Shown here: positions 14,793 through 22,234 of the stretch, one piece after another
How positions within the stretch are numbered: the stretch's first letter is position 1
Layout of the letters: each line of letters opens with the position of its first letter
Assembly: GCA_964493205.1 (NCBI GenBank)
Contig: CAZBMJ010000026.1
Coordinates: 1 to 33,422, forward strand
Direction of reading: 5' to 3'
Source of the DNA: CAZBMJ01 sp964493205
Lineage (GTDB): Bacteria; Myxococcota; UBA727; JABDBI01
Length of the DNA: 33,422 nt
Notes under the pieces: generated by a model
What the model saw: the letters and a program-made list of their open reading frames with translations, nothing else
Databases searched by the model: none
Told to the model about the DNA's origin: nothing
Program-made: the position numbers and the translations under genes

Positions 14793-15798
14793 TGATCGCT
14801 TTAATAATAACTGAATACGCTGATGTACCTGTGCCAAAACCCCAATTTTTTAAACGAGCAATACTAACCTGTTCAATGTTAAATCCAGTAATTTCCAATA
14901 AGTGAGTCTGCATTTGAATATTGTATAATACGTTAGTTGGCGAAGGTGTATCAGTATAATTCTTTATTGCAAGATTATAATCTATATAAAAGAATTTATT
15001 AATCGAGTCTAACTTCTTTTTAATGCCTAAGAAGGTGGAGTGAGCTAAATTATTTGTGAAAATGTAATCATCTTTGTCTTCGTTGGAAGATCTTAAAGAA
15101 AGTAGTGTACGGTTAAAATCAAGATTAGCATTTTTTATATCAAAGTAAGATTTGGATAACAACATTCCTAAGCGAGATAAACCAGCTGATTTAACGATAA
15201 ACATTCCATCATTTGTAAGGAGATTTAAATAGCAACTATAAAGATTATGATTGCTGTTTTGTTCATTTTTTAAATATTGAATATATTTATACAAGTTCTC
15301 TTCCATATCACGTTCAGAAACGGCCATTCCACCAGAGGATAAAAATTCTTTTTGAGAATCTTTCACGTTCTTATTCTTATATTGATCCGCAAGAGGGAGG
15401 ATGGGGAGAACATTGTTTATATAGACCTTTTTAAAGGTATGTTCAATTTTTTTACAGAATGTAGAAAGATTTTGTAAAAATTCTATATCAAAACCACTTC
15501 CCATAATGCTTACTATTGAAGGCTCATTGGTATGAGCTTGTGGATCCGGATTTACAATCAATATTTTAGGGTCAAGTTTTCCTTTATTCTTCTCTGTCTT
15601 AATAATAGTTTTATTGCCATAGGTGTGAGTTCCTCCAATCTGAAGTTCTGTAGTCGCAAGAAAAAGTTCTTTATGTATCATTAGAGATTCATGGTTTTCT
15701 TCCTTAAAATCATCGCTATAAATAATGACTGCAAAGACAGAGGGGGTAAAAAATAAGCTCATAAGAGCTGCCAAAAATTTTGCTTTTATAGTATTCAT
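14764..15798 (-). CDS. Exported protein of unknown function, possibly methyltransferase-like
   Basis: I start this 344-residue protein at the ATG at 15798, since it opens a standard signal peptide (MNTIKAKFLAALMSLFFTPSVFA). An in-frame ATG at 15852 would add 18 residues with no better ribosome site. The mature protein reads as an alpha/beta fold: PKILIVNPDP, then SIVSIMGSGFDIEFLQNLS, VYINNVLPILPL, LLTNDGMFIVKS (about 200-211), and a C-terminal LLEITGFNIEQVSIARLKNW segment. The last two resemble the late strands of class I SAM-dependent methyltransferases, but the glycine-rich SAM loop is not convincing. I therefore leave the function open. If it is a methyltransferase relative, the export signal would place it with the kinase and glycosyltransferase as another exported enzyme-like protein. 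The gene converges on, and overlaps, the transporter ATPase gene. Confidence 0.7.
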   Translation of the reverse strand: MNTIKAKFLAALMSLFFTPSVFAVIIYSDDFKEENHESLMIHKELFLATTELQIGGTHTYGNKTIIKTEKNKGKLDPKILIVNPDPQAHTNEPSIVSIMGSGFDIEFLQNLSTFCKKIEHTFKKVYINNVLPILPLADQYKNKNVKDSQKEFLSSGGMAVSERDMEENLYKYIQYLKNEQNSNHNLYSCYLNLLTNDGMFIVKSAGLSRLGMLLSKSYFDIKNANLDFNRTLLSLRSSNEDKDDYIFTNNLAHSTFLGIKKKLDSINKFFYIDYNLAIKNYTDTPSPTNVLYNIQMQTHLLEITGFNIEQVSIARLKNWGFGTGTSAYSVIIKAIINKSAHPSA

Positions 15799-15889
15799 AG
15801 GGGGAAAAAATATTCTTATATGGGAATTTGTCAAGAACCTCACTTTTATCATTTTGGAATAATTTAATGCAAGAAATAGTTGAGCTATT

Positions 15890-16450
15890 ATGCTTTATCC
15901 AAGATTTAAAAAAATGAAAAATTTGAATAAAATATTTTTAGCAATGATTTGCATGTTGCCGGGGGCTTTTGGAACAGAAATTTCAGAAGCTTGTATTATG
16001 TGTTCTGAACAATCTTTTAGTCTTAAACAATTTGCTTGTGATGAGAAATGCGATGCAGACGCCGACTCTCCTTGTGGATTTTGTGAGCAGAAACTTGATA
16101 TTGGCCAACGCATATGCAAAATAGAGCTTTCTGAACCAATTTATTTTCATAATAATTGCTTAACTATAGATGCGCCCCTTTGTTCTTCTTGCTTAAAAAT
16201 TATTGAAAATAAGCTTATGTGGAAAGAAAGAATTAAAAAAATAAAAAATTGCAGTCTTGATTGTTTTAGTAATTCTGCAAAATGTTTAACTTGGACTGTT
16301 GTAGGAGTAGGTTCTATTTATATATTATATTATTTTACTATGGGTCCAGGTAATGACCATTATTGTCCTTGTCTTATGAATATGAGTTTTTCAGAAAAAT
16401 CGAGCTGTGATTTTTCTAAATACCCAGGATGCAATATAAGAATACAATGA
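15890..16450 (+). CDS. Exported RING-like Cys-rich protein with membrane segment
   Basis: The protein is 186 residues from the ATG at 15890; a start at 15914 (MKNLNKIFLAM) would give a cleaner signal peptide, and neither has a strong ribosome site. After the signal (cleavage near GAFG) come CIMC and CDEKC pairs. A second cluster follows: CGFC, nine residues, C, ten residues, HNNCL, seven residues, CSSC (about 62-99). The order C-x2-C, C, H-x2-C, C-x2-C, with aromatic-His-x2-Cys-Leu, resembles RING/LIM-type zinc ligands found in eukaryotic ubiquitin ligases. A hydrophobic segment (TWTVVGVGSIYILYYFTMG, about 135-153) then precedes a short Cys-containing tail. A host-ubiquitin role is a hypothesis only. 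Its 3' end is duplicated at 17279-17398. Confidence 0.75.
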   Translation: MLYPRFKKMKNLNKIFLAMICMLPGAFGTEISEACIMCSEQSFSLKQFACDEKCDADADSPCGFCEQKLDIGQRICKIELSEPIYFHNNCLTIDAPLCSSCLKIIENKLMWKERIKKIKNCSLDCFSNSAKCLTWTVVGVGSIYILYYFTMGPGNDHYCPCLMNMSFSEKSSCDFSKYPGCNIRIQ

Positions 16451-16639
16451 AAATAGTCGTAAAACGCAACCGAGGGCTACATGAGGCCTTGCATTTAGTA
16501 ATGCCAGAGCTATACTCTACAGCTAAGAGCGGGCTTTTCGTTCAAGAATCTTTCGGGATTCTGCTGAATCAAATATTTTTCAGTGCAAAAACTTATTAAG
16601 TTCCCTATTTATATTATAATTCGCCTTATTGAGGAAATA
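16451..16639 (+). other. GC-richer spacer with a 50-codon open frame
   Basis: A short frame runs from the ATG at 16447, which overlaps the preceding stop as ATGA, to the TAA at 16597-16599. It starts MKIVVKRNRGLHEALHLV. Its first nine bases match the GNAT gene start at 17395, which occupies the same ATGA position after the duplicated fragment, so it may be the remnant or a replacement of a second GNAT copy; the rest does not align convincingly. AGAATC (16545-16550) and GATTCT (16557-16562) form a small hairpin. GAGG at 16631-16634 is the ribosome site of the next gene. Confidence 0.35.
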
Positions 16640-17221
16640 ATGAAAACAGTTGCTAATAGATTAAATTTATTTATATTATTTATGATTTCGAGCCTAACAC
16701 AGGCAAATGCTATGGGTATATTTGAATACTTAGGAGAGATAGCAAAAAAAGAAAATAGTGAAATACAACGATTGTTTTGGAGTCTAGAAGACTATAATGA
16801 AACAGAAAAATCTCTCAATAAAGAGAGTATTTTTCAAAAGATCTTGTTAAGCAGCGTATTAGCAAGAGAAAAGCAGCTTAATAGATTTTTAAAGAGTTAT
16901 TTAGACTCTTTAAAGAGAAGCATCGGCAAGGATTCTACCATAAGCATTCTTAATGAATTTATAGAAAAATTAGAGTCTGAATATAAACCTTTTTCAAACG
17001 CGATCTTGGGCGATATGCTTGAACACAATAAAGCGCATACTTTTATAAATAATCAACTAGTTAAAGTAGGTAGTAACATAAAATATTTAGAAGCTGTTTC
17101 TTGTGTAATAAAATCATTTCTGGTCTTTATAGAGCTTCCCTCTGAAGCGGAACTAATATCCAAACATGGACGAAAAAAGTTTGTAATAGAATTATTTGAA
17201 GATGAACTAGAATTATTTTAG
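16640..17221 (+). CDS. Exported helical protein of unknown function
   Basis: I start this 193-residue protein at the ATG at 16640, which has GAGGAAAT directly upstream and opens a signal peptide (MKTVANRLNLFILFMISSLT, cleavage after QANA). A longer frame from 16583 lacks such a site. The mature part is highly charged and predicted helical by composition (EIQRLFWSLEDYNETEKSLN, REKQLNRFLKSYLDSLKRSI), with a single Cys near residue 155 and an acidic C terminus (ELFEDELELF). No domain is recognised. The gene sits inside the interval between the two copies of the RING-like gene's 3' end, so it was probably brought in by, or split, that duplication. Confidence 0.68.
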   Translation: MKTVANRLNLFILFMISSLTQANAMGIFEYLGEIAKKENSEIQRLFWSLEDYNETEKSLNKESIFQKILLSSVLAREKQLNRFLKSYLDSLKRSIGKDSTISILNEFIEKLESEYKPFSNAILGDMLEHNKAHTFINNQLVKVGSNIKYLEAVSCVIKSFLVFIELPSEAELISKHGRKKFVIELFEDELELF

Positions 17222-17278
17222 TAGCTAAGCCAATCCTATAAGCAGAATTATGTGAACTATTCCAAAAAACAGATATGT

Positions 17279-17398
17279 TATTTTACCATGGACCCAGGAA
17301 ATGAACATTATTGTCCTTGTGTTATGAATATGAGTTTTTCAGAAAAATCGAGTTGTGATTTTTCTCAATATTCGGGATGTAATATAAGAATACAATGA
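17279..17398 (+). pseudogene. Duplicated 3' fragment of the RING-like gene
   Basis: Forty codons, from YFTMDPGNEHYCPC to CNIRIQ and the stop, repeat the end of the protein encoded at 15890-16450. By hand count the DNA copies (16331-16455 and 17279-17403) differ at 12 of 125 positions, about 90% identity, including nine bases past the stop. Only the C-terminal tail is present; signal, zinc ligands and most of the membrane segment are missing. The stop overlaps the GNAT start as ATGA, a coupling also seen at the first copy. The frame is still open, so the duplication is fairly recent or has been corrected by gene conversion. Confidence 0.85.
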
Positions 17399-17886
17399 AA
17401 ATAAGATTACTAACTATTGATGATCTTTCATCATATAAATCTCTAAGACTTGAGGCTTTGAAGCAGGTGCCAGAAGCTTTTGTATCTTCTTATGAGGAAG
17501 AAGTAAATTATTCTCAAAAAGATTGGGAAGTAGGGTTTGCTAAAAGTAGTATTTTTGGTGCTTTTATTGAAGGGCTATTAGTTGGATCTGCAGGTTTTTA
17601 CAGATTAAATACGCAAAAAACTAAACACCGTGGAGTTTTGTTTGCTGTGTATGTTAAACCCACAGCTCGAGGACAAGGTATGGCAAGTGCTTTGGTTGAT
17701 GTAATTATTGCCCATGCTCAATTGTACGTATCACAAATTCATTTAGCTTGTGTGACAACTAATTTGACGGCAGTTAAGCTTTATGAAAAACATGGGTTTA
17801 AAATTTATGGCACTGAACCTCGTGCTCTGAAAATTGGTGATGCATTTTTTGATGAGTATTTGATGGTATTAAACTTAGAAAGCTAA
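17395..17886 (+). CDS. GNAT family N-acetyltransferase
   Basis: The 163-residue protein is a complete GNAT acetyltransferase. Visible family parts are the N-terminal IRLLTIDDLSSYKSLRLEAL (about 3-22), motif A with the acetyl-CoA loop KPTARGQGMASALVD (about 88-102), and the C-terminal VKLYEKHGFKIYGTEPRAL (about 128-146), the usual motif B tyrosine and glycine region. It has no export signal and should be cytosolic. GNATs of this layout acetylate small amines, antibiotics or protein N termini; the substrate cannot be told from sequence. Its ATG overlaps the stop of the duplicated fragment upstream, and the next gene follows after only 9 bp with GAGG as ribosome site, so GNAT and lipoprotein are probably cotranscribed. 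Confidence 0.9.
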   Translation: MKIRLLTIDDLSSYKSLRLEALKQVPEAFVSSYEEEVNYSQKDWEVGFAKSSIFGAFIEGLLVGSAGFYRLNTQKTKHRGVLFAVYVKPTARGQGMASALVDVIIAHAQLYVSQIHLACVTTNLTAVKLYEKHGFKIYGTEPRALKIGDAFFDEYLMVLNLES

Positions 17887-17895
17887 GAGGCCTTT

Positions 17896-18594
17896 ATGAA
17901 AGCTATTTTGTTATTTTTATTAAGTTTTTGTTTATCTGCATGTGTGAGCATTAGCACATCAACATCTCTTAAAAAATTTGAAGATCAAATTTCTATTGCG
18001 CAAAAACCTTGGTTGCAGTCTGGTTTACTCATGAGCGAGCGCATTGAAAAAAAGTTTGGTTCCTTTGGAATAGAAGTTTTATCTCAAGATGAGCATAAGG
18101 GTATTAGATTGGCAAACCTTTATAGCAAAGAGGATAAAAATAAAGTAACTCGAGTCATTGCTTTGACCAAGTATGAAAATCCTATAGACAAAAAGCTTAT
18201 GCAGGCTCACAAAGAAATTTTAGCTGGTGGTTCTATAGGGGCTACTTTAGCTAAAAATGGATTTTCTATAAAAAAGCAAGTATTTTTTAAAGGCAAATTA
18301 GACCATACACCAGTTCGTCTAGATAGTTTGATGGGCAGCAAAAATTCTACCTATACTACGGTTATGTATGAATTGATTGCACAAAAAGGAAAAGATTCTT
18401 TGCCATATTGCAGTATCACAGAAGTATATTCACCCCAATTTTTGACTATGCCTGAGTTAGACTTGATTTATAGCGATTCAGGATTACACAAAATACAGGG
18501 TAACGTGAGGGAAAGCTTTACTGCTAACACTTCATCAGCAGCAAAAATCCAAGAAAATATAAGCTTTTTAAAAGAAGCTTTGCTAATTAAATAA
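17896..18594 (+). CDS. Putative lipoprotein of unknown function
   Basis: The 232-residue protein has a strong lipoprotein signal, MKAILLFLLSFCLSAC, with a classic LSAC lipobox and lipidated Cys16. The mature part contains LASLYSKED-like stretches (RLANLYSKEDKNKVTRVIAL), a glycine-rich LAGGSIGATLAKNGF (about 111-125), and a C-terminal helical end. I recognise no family; similar unnamed lipoproteins are common in host-associated bacteria. AAGAGG lies about 8 nt before the ATG, so the start is well supported. It probably shares a transcript with the GNAT gene. Its 3' end overlaps the convergent exported-protein gene by 12 bp. Confidence 0.72.
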   Translation: MKAILLFLLSFCLSACVSISTSTSLKKFEDQISIAQKPWLQSGLLMSERIEKKFGSFGIEVLSQDEHKGIRLANLYSKEDKNKVTRVIALTKYENPIDKKLMQAHKEILAGGSIGATLAKNGFSIKKQVFFKGKLDHTPVRLDSLMGSKNSTYTTVMYELIAQKGKDSLPYCSITEVYSPQFLTMPELDLIYSDSGLHKIQGNVRESFTANTSSAAKIQENISFLKEALLIK

Positions 18595-19503
18595 CGAATT
18601 TAATTTTTTAAGCATTTCTGTGTTTTTAAAAATCAAAGATTTGTTTAGCTCTGCTAAGAAATCGTTAAAAGTAACACTTTTATGTTCATATGGCTTGGTT
18701 ATTCTTTCTAGCTCTGTTTGTTCAGCTTCTGACCATTTTAAAATCCAATGAAGAGTCGCCACTGCTTTGATATTTTGTGGTGAATTATTGCTATCAATAA
18801 CGAGTGACCAAAAAGATTGAGAGTTGTCATTATAGCCAACTTTAAGCATATTGGTGCCATCACTAGGTCTTGGTGAAAACAGACCGTCATGAGTATGCAC
18901 CGGACTTGAAGTCATTTTTTCTAGAGGAAAATTAGCAGTTGAAATATCATTTTCAGCGTCAAATATTCCCATTAAAAAGTCTCTATTTACTCGAGTTCCA
19001 CTATATTGGGTTAAAGCGTTTGGATCTGCCCAGGCATGAGGTTTGAGGCGAGTAGTTGTTGGGACATTATTATGATCTTCTTCTTCTCCTAAATTAGCAG
19101 AATTTTGGGCTACCCAAAAAATATCAAGCTTATGCTGTCCCAATTCTGCTTGGAGTTTAGCAGGTAATTTTGTTCGCAGGGCAGGGTCAAGTTTAGCAAC
19201 TACTAAAAAGTCAGGGATACTAAACATCCTACTTTTTGGGTCATCTGTTAAATGAGGGGCTTTAGGAATGACTTTACCGAAATTATTTGCATAATAATTA
19301 GAAAGAGTAGTGTTAAATAATAAACAGCCATTTGTAAATGTTCCATTAGGATCAGCAATAGTTGCGTCTTCTGTGCTCAATAGCCCATCTGTTTGTTGTT
19401 GGTGTGAAGTTTGTTTTTCAGGGTTTTGTTTATTATTATTTCTTTCTAAACATGAAATTTGCGTTATTAATAATACAGTAAAAAATAGTTTAAATATATT
19501 CAT
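18583..19503 (-). CDS. Exported protein, tandem paralogue B
   Basis: The 306-residue protein and its upstream neighbour (19513-20346) are clear paralogues. Both start with MN-F-K-FF and LLITQ, then I-S/A-C followed by LERNNN. Cys at the end of the signal with an Asn-rich tether suggests a lipoprotein, although Gln at the -3 position departs from the usual lipobox. Shared mature motifs are FLVVAKLDPALRT, KLDIFWVAQ, TTRLKPHAWADP, PVHTHDGLFSPRP, GTNMLK and SQSFWSLVID. The HTHDG and HAWADP motifs, conserved in both, could form a metal or active site, but the family is unknown to me. This copy has about 30 extra residues after the tether (QTDGLLSTEDATIADPNGT). It is the last gene of the dksA-like/phoH/ybeY run, 9 bp behind its paralogue. 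Confidence 0.75.
   Translation of the reverse strand: MNIFKLFFTVLLITQISCLERNNNKQNPEKQTSHQQQTDGLLSTEDATIADPNGTFTNGCLLFNTTLSNYYANNFGKVIPKAPHLTDDPKSRMFSIPDFLVVAKLDPALRTKLPAKLQAELGQHKLDIFWVAQNSANLGEEEDHNNVPTTTRLKPHAWADPNALTQYSGTRVNRDFLMGIFDAENDISTANFPLEKMTSSPVHTHDGLFSPRPSDGTNMLKVGYNDNSQSFWSLVIDSNNSPQNIKAVATLHWILKWSEAEQTELERITKPYEHKSVTFNDFLAELNKSLIFKNTEMLKKLNSLFN
18585..18605. terminator. AT-only hairpin at convergent gene ends
   Basis: AATTAAAT (18585-18592) and ATTTAATT (18598-18605) are complementary across a 5-nt loop, followed on the plus strand by TTTT. It spans the overlapping stops of the convergent lipoprotein and exported-protein genes. The stem has no G-C pair, so it may be chance in AT-rich DNA. 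Confidence 0.25.
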
Positions 19504-19512
19504 GATGTTAGC

Positions 19513-20346
19513 CTATTTAAGTAATAAATTTAATTTTTTAAGCATTTCGGTGTTGTTAAAAATAGTAGAATTATTTAATTTTGTTATTAAATCCTTAAAA
19601 CTAACGGTATTCTTAACTATATTTTGAATCTCATCTTCATATTCTTTTTCGCCTCCAGGGACTTCTATAAGCCAATGTAGCGTAGCTACAGCATTAGGGC
19701 CATCAATGACTAATGACCAAAAAGATTGAGAATCACTCGCCATAGAAATATTAAGCATATTAGTGCCATTTGGTGGTCTTGGGGAAAAAATGCCATCATG
19801 GGTATGTACCTCGTTTTTTATCATAGATTCTGCAGGAAAATTGAGCGTTGAAATATTTTGTTCTGTTTCAAATACGCCCATTAAAACATCTCTTTGTATT
19901 CCAGTTCCTGGTTTATTTCCTAAAGCTAAAGGATCAACCCAGGCGTGAGGGAGTAAACGAGTAGTTTGATATTTGCCAGCGTGATCAGTTGGTTCACCTA
20001 AGCCTTTAGTGCTTTGAACTACCCAAAAAATATCTAGTTTCTTATTCCTTAATTCATCTTTAATTTTACTTGGTAAGTTAGTTTTTAAAGATTGGTCAAG
20101 CTTAGCCACTATAAAAAATCTACTTGAGTCTCCTTGTCTGTTTACTTGGTCATCACCTAGATAGGGGGCTTTTGGTACTTTAGCATCATAATAATCAGAA
20201 AAATTTGTATTAAAAACTAAACATCCAATAGGGTTCATAGGGAGAGTATTTTTCTCTGGGTCTTGTGTGTTATTATTATTATTTCTTTCTAAGCATGCGA
20301 TTTGCGTTATTAATAATATAATAAAAAATATTTTAAATACATTCAT
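19513..20346 (-). CDS. Exported protein, tandem paralogue A
   Basis: This 277-residue protein is the paralogue of the one at 18583-19503. It shares the signal (MNVFKIFFIILLITQIAC), the LERNNNN tether, FFIVAKLDQSLKT, KKLDIFWVVQ, TTRLLPHAWVDP, EVHTHDGIFSPRP, GTNMLN, SQSFWSLVID and the C-terminal NNTEMLKKLN. Differences cluster in the tether and in the region after VATLHW. The tandem order and high motif conservation point to gene duplication with both copies under selection. Its start is only 3 bp after the ybeY stop, without an obvious ribosome site, so it is likely expressed by readthrough from ybeY. Function is unknown; a cell-surface or secreted role follows only from the signal. Confidence 0.75.
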   Translation of the reverse strand: MNVFKIFFIILLITQIACLERNNNNNTQDPEKNTLPMNPIGCLVFNTNFSDYYDAKVPKAPYLGDDQVNRQGDSSRFFIVAKLDQSLKTNLPSKIKDELRNKKLDIFWVVQSTKGLGEPTDHAGKYQTTRLLPHAWVDPLALGNKPGTGIQRDVLMGVFETEQNISTLNFPAESMIKNEVHTHDGIFSPRPPNGTNMLNISMASDSQSFWSLVIDGPNAVATLHWLIEVPGGEKEYEDEIQNIVKNTVSFKDLITKLNNSTIFNNTEMLKKLNLLLK

Positions 20347-20349
20347 AAT

Positions 20350-20820
20350 TTATTTTTGTCTGCCAATAAGGCTTAGTAATGGGTTTAGCCCAGCTTTTTC
20401 TAATAATTGCATTTCAGCTTGCATTTGTAAATCTGCTTCTTCATGGCTTCTTTCGTGATCAAGGCCTAACAAATGAAATAATCCATGGGCTACTAAAACA
20501 CCTAATTCTTCAATAAATTCGTGACCTAGCTCAAGAGCTTGTTTTTGAGTTTGTTCCACACAAATAACAATATCACCTAAAATATTTTTTGTATGCTCAA
20601 ACTTTTGCTCCATTTCTGGCAAGGGAAAAGACAAAACATCAGTAACGCTATTTTTGTTTTTAAACATTTTTTGTAGTTCAATCATTTGTTCTGAATCGAT
20701 TAGGGAAATAGTAATTATTTTATCTAAATTTGAACTTTGCAGAACTTTTTTTATGATATTTTTAGTTTTCACACGCAAATCTTTTTCTAATAATTCTAAT
20801 CCTACAATATTAATTTTCAT
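20350..20820 (-). CDS. ybeY: Endoribonuclease YbeY
   Basis: The 156-residue protein has the UPF0054 metal-binding signature AHGLFHLLGLDHE with His112, His116 and His122 as the expected zinc ligands. It also has the family segments NSVTDVLSFPLPE (about 57-69) and LGDIVICVE (81-89). YbeY is a single-strand endoribonuclease that takes part in 16S rRNA 3'-end maturation and ribosome quality control in the cytosol. Length is normal. The start overlaps the phoH end by 11 bp, with GAGA upstream, giving the common phoH-ybeY pairing. The unusual neighbours are downstream: two exported paralogues follow within 3 and 9 bp. Confidence 0.95.
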   Translation of the reverse strand: MKINIVGLELLEKDLRVKTKNIIKKVLQSSNLDKIITISLIDSEQMIELQKMFKNKNSVTDVLSFPLPEMEQKFEHTKNILGDIVICVEQTQKQALELGHEFIEELGVLVAHGLFHLLGLDHERSHEEADLQMQAEMQLLEKAGLNPLLSLIGRQK

Positions 20821-21763
20821 TATTATTCTCGTATGCTTTTACTATAGCTTTTACTATTGGGTGGCGCAAAACATCTTTTTCTGTGAGTCGGCATATTTTT
20901 ATAGTATCAACTTTTTTAAGAATGTTTAAAGCGTCTATTAAACCAGATTTTTGTTTTGGTGGAAGGTCAATTTGAGTAATATCACCAGTCACTACCATTT
21001 TAGAGCTAAAGCCTAAGCGAGTAAGGGCCATCTTCATTTGTTCAACAGTAGTATTTTGAGCTTCGTCTAAGATAATAAAAGCATTATTGAGGGTTCTTCC
21101 TCGCATAAAAGCCAAAGGAGCAACTTCTATAACATTATGGCTAATAAGTTCTTCGGCTTCTTTTGCTCCAACTAAGTCAAACAAAGCATCATATAACGGT
21201 CTTAAATAAGGAGAGACTTTTTCTTCCATATTGCCCGGCAAAAAACCTAGTTTTTCTCCAGCTTCTACGGCAGGTCTGGTTAATATTATTCGTGAAACTG
21301 TTTTTGCTTTTAATAAAACTACAGCAAGGGTCATGGCTAAATAGGTTTTACCTGTGCCTGCAGGGCCTACACCAAATACCAAATCATATTCTTTAATGGC
21401 ATCGACGTAAGCTTGTTGAGCAGGGCCTTTAGGAATAACATCTTTATAGTTTTTTGTTTTTAATAAACTTTCACCTAAAAAATCTTTTGCTTTTAATGAA
21501 GGTTCCTCATGCATACGTAAAGCTGCATTTCGTATGTCTTCTAAATTAAAATTTTTATTATTTTTTAACATACTAGCTAAATGATGAAGAAGCTTTGATG
21601 CTAAATTAATAGAATTTTTATTACCTTCAAGATTTATTATTTGGCCTCTTGAGCCAATTTTAATCTTAAAGGTTTTAGCTATAAGCTTTAGGGCCTCATG
21701 CTCATTAAAATTTAATTTTTTGACGATTTCATAGTCATTAAACTCAATTTGCTGCTTAACCAT
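20810..21763 (-). CDS. phoH: PhoH family ATPase
   Basis: The 317-residue protein is a full-length PhoH-like (PhoL/YbeZ type) ATPase. Residues 1-90 form the N-terminal RNA-binding-like part, with FKIKIGSRGQIINLEG (about 32-47). The ATPase domain carries Walker A GPAGTGKT at 133-140, RIILTRPAVEAGEKLGFLPG (158-177), Walker B FIILDEAQNTT (229-239) and the sensor VVTGDITQIDLP. YbeZ partners YbeY in ribosome maturation, which agrees with the overlapping ybeY gene downstream. It begins 3 bp after the stop of the DksA-like gene, so the group is translationally coupled. No export signal; cytosolic. Confidence 0.95.
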   Translation of the reverse strand: MVKQQIEFNDYEIVKKLNFNEHEALKLIAKTFKIKIGSRGQIINLEGNKNSINLASKLLHHLASMLKNNKNFNLEDIRNAALRMHEEPSLKAKDFLGESLLKTKNYKDVIPKGPAQQAYVDAIKEYDLVFGVGPAGTGKTYLAMTLAVVLLKAKTVSRIILTRPAVEAGEKLGFLPGNMEEKVSPYLRPLYDALFDLVGAKEAEELISHNVIEVAPLAFMRGRTLNNAFIILDEAQNTTVEQMKMALTRLGFSSKMVVTGDITQIDLPPKQKSGLIDALNILKKVDTIKICRLTEKDVLRHPIVKAIVKAYENNNEN

Positions 21764-21766
21764 TCT

Positions 21767-22156
21767 TTATTCTTTACCGGATCTTTTTTCTTCTCTTTCA
21801 AGCTCTTCTTTGTAGGTAACACTATAACGAGTCCAAGGTCTAAGCTTTAATCGCGCATAGCCAATAGGTTCATCAGTCCCTTCGCAAAGACCATAACTTT
21901 CATCGCTGACCTTTTCTAATGCTCTTTCTACTTCTCGCAAAAGTTTAGCGTCTCGATCTAGTAACCTTGTTTCTAGAGAAACTTCAGCATCTTCAGAAGC
22001 CTGATCAGCTTCATCTCCAGGACTTTGTTCAAGGGCCGCAGAGGGCCTTCGTACTTTAAGTTTATCTACTAATTCAGATCTTTTGGTCTGCAACAATTTT
22101 ATTAGCTCTTCTTCCTGAGTTGGGGTTAAAGCTTTTTCACCAGAACGTAAAGCCAT
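21767..22156 (-). CDS. DksA/TraR-like protein with degenerate zinc finger
   Basis: The 129-residue protein has the DksA layout. A charged coiled coil spans about residues 12-85, with an acidic tip GDEADQAS; its D-x2-D-x-A pattern at 48-53 matches the DksA tip that enters the RNA polymerase secondary channel. Then comes YGLCEGTDEPIGYARLKLRP, the zinc-finger region. Only one of the four zinc cysteines remains (Cys91); the second is Thr94, and the last pair is replaced within WTRYSVTYKEE. Zinc-poor relatives (e.g. Pseudomonas DksA2) are known to work, so it may well be active in transcription control with or without ppGpp. GGAGAT lies 7 nt before the ATG, a strong ribosome site. It heads the phoH-ybeY run. 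Confidence 0.85.
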   Translation of the reverse strand: MALRSGEKALTPTQEEELIKLLQTKRSELVDKLKVRRPSAALEQSPGDEADQASEDAEVSLETRLLDRDAKLLREVERALEKVSDESYGLCEGTDEPIGYARLKLRPWTRYSVTYKEELEREEKRSGKE

Positions 22157-22234
22157 TGTTAAATCTCCATATAATTAAAATCTGTTTATTTTTATATAAA
22201 GTTATATCTAGCGTCTTATTACCAAATATACCAC

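Noticed and set aside
14764..15798. Firm call as a SAM methyltransferase
   Set aside because: Only late-strand resemblance; the SAM-binding glycine loop was not convincing, so it is left as unknown.
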